NCBI GenBank assembly: GCA_016715285.1
Contig: JADKAO010000005.1
Location: 372,001 to 436,000 of the forward strand
Source of the DNA: Actinomycetales bacterium
GTDB lineage: Bacteria > Actinomycetota > Actinomycetes > Actinomycetales > Dermatophilaceae
Reading direction: 5' to 3'
DNA: 64,000 bases
The translations under genes and the position numbers were made by a program. The notes below the pieces were generated by a model. That model did not search any database. It had not been told where the DNA came from and saw only the letters and a program-made list of their open reading frames with translations. Within the stretch, counting starts at the first letter, position 1; every line of letters begins with the position of its first letter. Below, piece by piece: positions 60,823-64,000 of this stretch.

Positions 60823-61500
60823 GTGGATCACGACGTGGTGCGACGCGCTCCCCTGTTTGCAGCTCTCGACGACGAGGCCGCAGCGGCACTCCTTCACGAG
60901 ATGCAGCCCGTGCGGCTTGAGCGTGGCGATGTGCTCTTCCGGGAGGGTGAGCCGGGCGATGCCTTGTTCATCATCGGCGAGGGCAAAGTCAAGATTGGTC
61001 GGACCAGCTCGGACGGTCGCGAGAACCTCATCGCCATCCTCGGCCCGAGCGAGATGTTCGGCGAGCTGAGCCTCTTTGATCCCGGGCCGCGCACCATGAC
61101 CGCGACTGCTGTTGCCGAAACCCAGCTCATGGGCCTCGGCAACGACTCGCTGACGACCCTGCTCACTGGTCGCCCTGAGGTGTCCAAGGCCCTCCTCGCG
61201 GCCCTCGCGCAGCGGTTGCGCCGCACCAACGAGCACCTCGCTGACCTCGTGTTCACCGACGTCCCGGGGCGCGTCGCGAAAGCCCTGCTCGACCTTGCCA
61301 ACCGCTTCGGGCGGCCCGTCGAAGACGGCATCATGGTCAGCCACGACCTCACCCAAGAAGAGTTAGCCCAGCTGGTGGGGGCCTCGCGTGAGACCGTGAA
61401 CAAGGCACTCGCCGACTTTGCGACCCGCGGCTGGCTCAAACTCGAAGCCCGCGCCGTCTTGCTGCTTGATGTCGATCGGTTGCGTCGCCGGGCGCGCTAG
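60823..61500 (+). CDS. crp: CRP/FNR family regulator (GlxR/Crp-like)
   Basis: 225-residue cAMP receptor protein. The nucleotide-binding fold has GEPGDALFIIGEGKVKIG and the phosphate cassette FGELSLFDPGPRTMTATA; the HTH is LTQEELAQLVGASRETVNKA. Arg and Ser-equivalent residues support cAMP binding. It occupies the Rv3676 place. GTG 60823 has no good Shine-Dalgarno, so translation may be leaderless. Global control of acetate (acs, actP) by this protein is a reasonable inference. Confidence 0.93.
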   Translation: MDHDVVRRAPLFAALDDEAAAALLHEMQPVRLERGDVLFREGEPGDALFIIGEGKVKIGRTSSDGRENLIAILGPSEMFGELSLFDPGPRTMTATAVAETQLMGLGNDSLTTLLTGRPEVSKALLAALAQRLRRTNEHLADLVFTDVPGRVAKALLDLANRFGRPVEDGIMVSHDLTQEELAQLVGASRETVNKALADFATRGWLKLEARAVLLLDVDRLRRRAR

Positions 61501-62331
61501 TCAGTCGCGCGGGCCCGGCATACCCGGGCTGCTCTTGAGGTAATCCAGCTGAGCTCGGACGCTGAGTTCGGCTGCGCCCCATACGTTTTGGGGCACATCG
61601 GCATACACAGTCTCGACCACCTGGCGCGGTGTCTGCGCGCCTGCAGCAACGGCCGCGCGCACCTGCTCTAGCCGCTCCCGCCGATGGTCGAGGTAGTACG
61701 CCAAGACCGCGGCCGCGTCGGGGAGATCGGGACCATGGCCCGGCAAGATGTGAGTGACGGCCCCCGTGCCGGCCAGGGCAGCAAGCCGCTCCAACGACGC
61801 GAGGTATGCCGCGAGCTCACCATCGGGCCAAGCCACCACTGTGGTGCCCCGCCCCAGGATCGTGTCGCCGGTCAGCAGGGATGCGTCCGCAGGTAAAAGG
61901 AAAGACACCGAGTCACCGGTGTGGCCAGGAGTAGCAACGACGACGACCTCGAGTTCTCCGACCCGCAGCCGGTCGCCGTCGGTGAGGTCGTCGTGGTGGC
62001 TCCCGATCGCGCGCACCGATTTCAACGGCGTGCCGCAGAGGTCGGCGAAGTAGAGCGCGGCCTCGGCATGGTCGGCGTGGTCATGGGTGAGGAGCGTCAT
62101 CGCGACTCGGCCACCGTCCCGGGTGGTCTCGTCGACAACCCGACCCAGATGAGCCTGGTCCATGGGACCTGGGTCGACCACGATGCTCAGGTCGGAGCCA
62201 GGTTCTCTCAGCACCCAGGTGTTGGTGCCGTCGAGGGTCATGACGCCCGGATTAGGGGCCAGAACGCACGTCGCCCGGGCCGTGACCTGACGCGAGGACC
62301 ACATTGCCGGCACCGGAGGGAGGGCTGTCAC
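61501..62331 (-). CDS. Metallo-beta-lactamase fold hydrolase (LACTB2-like)
   Basis: 276-residue hydrolase. The metal motif LTHDHADHAEA is followed by further ligands in VATPGHTGDSVSF, LLTGDTILG and ILPGHGPDLPD. A C-terminal helical segment (REERLEQVRAA-like, LDHRRERLEQVRAAVAAG) resembles LACTB2/RNase-type proteins. It occupies the Rv3677c place. GTG 62331 overlaps the NUDIX stop (GTGA). Confidence 0.9.
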   Translation of the reverse strand: MTALPPVPAMWSSRQVTARATCVLAPNPGVMTLDGTNTWVLREPGSDLSIVVDPGPMDQAHLGRVVDETTRDGGRVAMTLLTHDHADHAEAALYFADLCGTPLKSVRAIGSHHDDLTDGDRLRVGELEVVVVATPGHTGDSVSFLLPADASLLTGDTILGRGTTVVAWPDGELAAYLASLERLAALAGTGAVTHILPGHGPDLPDAAAVLAYYLDHRRERLEQVRAAVAAGAQTPRQVVETVYADVPQNVWGAAELSVRAQLDYLKSSPGMPGPRD

Positions 62332-63188
62332 TCGCCCGGAAGTTCCGCTCGGAGGACGAGTTCGCCGGCTTCATCGCGGGTCAGCACCGGGCGAATCAGT
62401 CGGATCACCGGCTCGCGCGCAAAGAACTCCTTGGCGGACCTCGCCGTGGCCGCATCTTCGAGGCTGACTTGGGTGGGAGGCATGAGCAACGACTTCCCGG
62501 CTGCTTTGGCGTCGAGGACATCCTGCGGCCGGAACCAGCCACCGTGGACCGCCTCGCTCGTCTCAAAATCGGCCACCGCACCCTTGGGCATCATGGCGAC
62601 GAAGATCCGAGCGTCGAACTGCCGGGTCTCGATGACCGGTGTCATCCAGTGGGCGTGAGCGCGCAGCAGATCGGTGCGCAAGAGCAAGCCATCCTCGTTG
62701 AGCAGTTCCGCGAGCGAGATCTCCCGGTTGACCAGGCGAGTCCGCACCCCCCTCCAATAGTCGCTCGACGTATCGATCAGCCGACCACCCTCAGTCGTCG
62801 AGGCCAGAAGGACCCCACACTCCTCGAACACTTCTCGCACGGCTGCCACGAGGATCATGCGCGTGAGATCGTCATCCGACCCCAGCCGCGCTGACCACGC
62901 GTGGACGGGCGGGCCCGCCCAGGGCACGTCTACGCCGTCACGGCGATCGACGCCACCGCCCGGGAAGACCATCGTGTTGGGCGCGAACGCCATCGTGCCA
63001 ACCCGCAGCAACATGAATACCTCCAGGCCACCGTCGTGACCGGGGGCGGCGGGCGCGTCACGGACCAACATCACCGTCGCTGCCGGACGGGCGGCTGGCA
63101 CCTCCGGCGCGTTGTCACCGTAGCCATCCCACTCCACCGCCCTCGCGTACAGCGTGGGCGTGGCGCGAGTGCTGAAATCGCGGATCAC
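62328..63188 (-). CDS. NUDIX hydrolase family protein (NUDT19-like)
   Basis: 286-residue protein with an extended Nudix region: FPGGGVDRRDGVDVPWAGPP, then a long insertion and AAVREVFEECGVLLAS. The insertion within the Nudix box is typical of NUDT19/peroxisomal CoA-diphosphatase-like proteins. GTG 63188 follows the RidA stop by two bases, so both share a transcript with the MBL gene. Confidence 0.82.
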   Translation of the reverse strand: MIRDFSTRATPTLYARAVEWDGYGDNAPEVPAARPAATVMLVRDAPAAPGHDGGLEVFMLLRVGTMAFAPNTMVFPGGGVDRRDGVDVPWAGPPVHAWSARLGSDDDLTRMILVAAVREVFEECGVLLASTTEGGRLIDTSSDYWRGVRTRLVNREISLAELLNEDGLLLRTDLLRAHAHWMTPVIETRQFDARIFVAMMPKGAVADFETSEAVHGGWFRPQDVLDAKAAGKSLLMPPTQVSLEDAATARSAKEFFAREPVIRLIRPVLTRDEAGELVLRAELPGE

Positions 63189-63190
63189 GA

Positions 63191-63682
63191 TCAGGCGCGG
63201 GGAGCGACCGAGACGATGACTTCGACCTCAACCGGCGCGTCCATCGGCAGCGCTGCCACGCCGACAGCTGAGCGCGCGTGCACGCCCGCCTCGCCAAAAG
63301 CCTTGCCTAACAACTCACTTGCACCGTTGATGACGCCAGGCTGGCCAGTGAACGTCGGGTCAGATCCGACGAAACCGACGACCTTGACGACCCGAGTCAC
63401 CAAGTCGAGATCCCCGATCACTCCCTTGATCGCTGCGATTGCATTGAGCGCGCAGACCTGCGCGAGCTCCTTGGCGTGGGCAGGGTCGACCAGCCCAGCC
63501 CCTTCGCCGACCTTGCCGGTCGCGACGAGAGCGCCAGCAACCATGGGGAGTTGCCCCGAAGTGAAGATCAAGTCGCCCTCGCGCATCGCCGGCACATAGG
63601 CGGCTACGGGGGCCGCGACAGCGGGGACGCTCAAGCCGAGTTCGCTCAACCGCTGCTCAACTGCACTACTGCTCATCGTCAT
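63191..63682 (-). CDS. ridA: RidA/YjgF family protein
   Basis: 163-residue RidA-like imine/enamine deaminase family member, Rv3678c place. LIFTSGQLPMVAG, NAIAAIKGVIGDLDLV and a closing VEVEVIVSVAPR fit the fold. It belongs to the longer YjgF subgroup, in which the catalytic Arg of archetypal RidA is not clearly present, so deaminase activity is uncertain. ATG 63682 or 63676. Confidence 0.88.
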   Translation of the reverse strand: MTMSSSAVEQRLSELGLSVPAVAAPVAAYVPAMREGDLIFTSGQLPMVAGALVATGKVGEGAGLVDPAHAKELAQVCALNAIAAIKGVIGDLDLVTRVVKVVGFVGSDPTFTGQPGVINGASELLGKAFGEAGVHARSAVGVAALPMDAPVEVEVIVSVAPRA

Positions 63683-63688
63683 CGCTCC

Positions 63689-63871
63689 CTAGTTCTTGGG
63701 CCGCTTGAAGTAGGCCACGAGCCCGCCACCGTCTGGCCCGGACACCACCTGGACGAGTTCCCACCCGTCGGCTCCGAAGTTATCGAGGATCTGCTTGGTC
63801 GCGTGGACAAGGAGGGGCGCCGTGGCGTACTCCCACACGGTGCGGGTCTGGGTGTTCGAGGGCTCGCTCAT
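63689..63871 (-). CDS. DUF4177 small protein
   Basis: 60-residue protein, TVWEYATAPLLVHATKQILD then NFGADGWELVQVVSGPDGG, a match to the DUF4177 pattern and to the small gene at the Rv3678A place. ATG 63871 (MSEPSNTQTR) is preferred to the longer reading. It is the likely first gene of the ridA-NUDIX-MBL unit. Function unknown. Confidence 0.85.
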   Translation of the reverse strand: MSEPSNTQTRTVWEYATAPLLVHATKQILDNFGADGWELVQVVSGPDGGGLVAYFKRPKN

Positions 63872-63919
63872 GGCGGCCACTCTAGAGTGAGGGGCGCGTG
63901 CACGGCATACCCTGGGTGT

Positions 63920-64000
63920 ATGCCGTCCCGCCCCCGTCTGCGTGCCCCTGGGTGGCCGGGCGTCCGGCTCCACATCGTGACCGGCAAAGGCGGCACCGGC
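63920..64000 (+). CDS. ArsA/GET3-like anion-transporting ATPase (5' end only)
   Basis: Only 27 codons are present. They read into VRLHIVTGKGGTG, the start of a deviant Walker A typical of ArsA/GET3 ATPases (Rv3679 place). ATG 63920 overlaps a GTATGCCG motif and is the first in-frame start; the gene continues past the window. Confidence 0.75.
   Translation, partial: MPSRPRLRAPGWPGVRLHIVTGKGGTG

Larger units (their letters stand above)
1..64000. repeat. Dispersed 8-mer CGGCATAC / GTATGCCG, about 90 copies
   Basis: By hand count the 8-mer occurs about 92 times, about 50 as CGGCATAC and 42 as GTATGCCG on the given strand. Examples: 70, 109, 1413, 3664, 6524, 8290, 9288, 11562, 12864, 15902, 18557, 20289, 22338, 25497, 29604, 32712, 35502, 37806, 41125, 43608, 45634, 49570, 52816, 55272, 57716, 59320, 61516 and 63904 (approximate). 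The preferred context is (A/G)CGGCATACC. Copies lie in coding and non-coding DNA and in both orientations. It is nearly absent from actP (46152-47747) and hppA (one copy). Confidence 0.9.

Noticed and set aside
1..64000. CGGCATAC as a Chi or FtsK-orienting (KOPS) site
   Set aside because: Both orientations are about equal (50:42) within one 64-kb segment, whereas KOPS and Chi are strongly strand-biased. A genome-wide plot could still revise this.

Overview
The window is about 64 kb of high-GC DNA (roughly two-thirds G+C, estimated by eye) with GTG/TTG starts, ATGA/GTGA gene overlaps and dense gene packing. Several gene blocks follow the order known from Mycobacterium tuberculosis around Rv3646c-Rv3679: topA; a YprA/MrfA-type helicase; the ssd-tadABC-DUF4244-tadE/G pilus cluster; acs; then holin-like, alpha/beta hydrolase, marP, NUDIX, nth, crp, MBL, RidA, DUF4177 and an ArsA-like ATPase. 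This points to an actinobacterium. A Micrococcales member near Intrasporangiaceae/Dermatophilaceae is my guess, not a demonstrated placement. No rRNA, tRNA, transposase, phage module or CRISPR array was found.

Layout. 1-10.6 kb: 5' half of topA (minus), a shortened TetR gene divergent from a frameshifted ABC exporter, an MMPL transporter with its TetR regulator, a left-handed beta-helix protein and a DODA-type dioxygenase. 10.6-16.7 kb: a heterodimeric ABC exporter with a TetR gene, then a PadR/HAAS pair. 16.7-22.9 kb: SNF2 helicase, methyltransferase, acyl-CoA-thioesterase-like hydrolase and an Lrp regulator. 23-29.3 kb: an E1alpha-E1beta-E2 2-oxoacid dehydrogenase operon sharing a terminator with a convergent H+-pyrophosphatase. 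29.5-33.8 kb: arylamine N-acetyltransferase, STAS protein, MrfA-like helicase and a small membrane protein. 33.8-41.6 kb: Tad/Flp pilus genes on the minus strand, interrupted by a plus-strand CoA-disulfide-reductase/rhodanese gene, preceded by a degenerate Fic-like protein.

41.6-55 kb is a carbon and nitrogen block: LytS/LytTR two-component system, two small-protein/SSS-symporter pairs (acetate-permease-like), an AbiEi/PDDEXK-like protein, trpS with a Trp leader peptide and attenuator, a DUF3349 protein, gdhA and acs. Uptake (ActP-like) and activation (Acs) of acetate lie within 12 kb of each other. 55-64 kb: nhaA, holin-like protein, alpha/beta hydrolase, marP-NUDIX-nth, crp, MBL, NUDIX, RidA, DUF4177 and the start of an ArsA/GET3-like ATPase.

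The most striking signal is not a gene. The 8-mer CGGCATAC (GTATGCCG on the other strand) occurs about 90 times by hand count, near-equally in both orientations, in coding and non-coding DNA. Base composition alone predicts only two or three. It forces otherwise avoided codons (GCA, TAT) and in places forms inverted pairs shaped like terminators. This is the signature of a DNA-uptake-type sequence, and the window also holds Tad pilus genes. A second family of intergenic palindromic repeats (TCGATACCC ... GGTATCGA, about 60-bp tandem units) occurs in four clusters.
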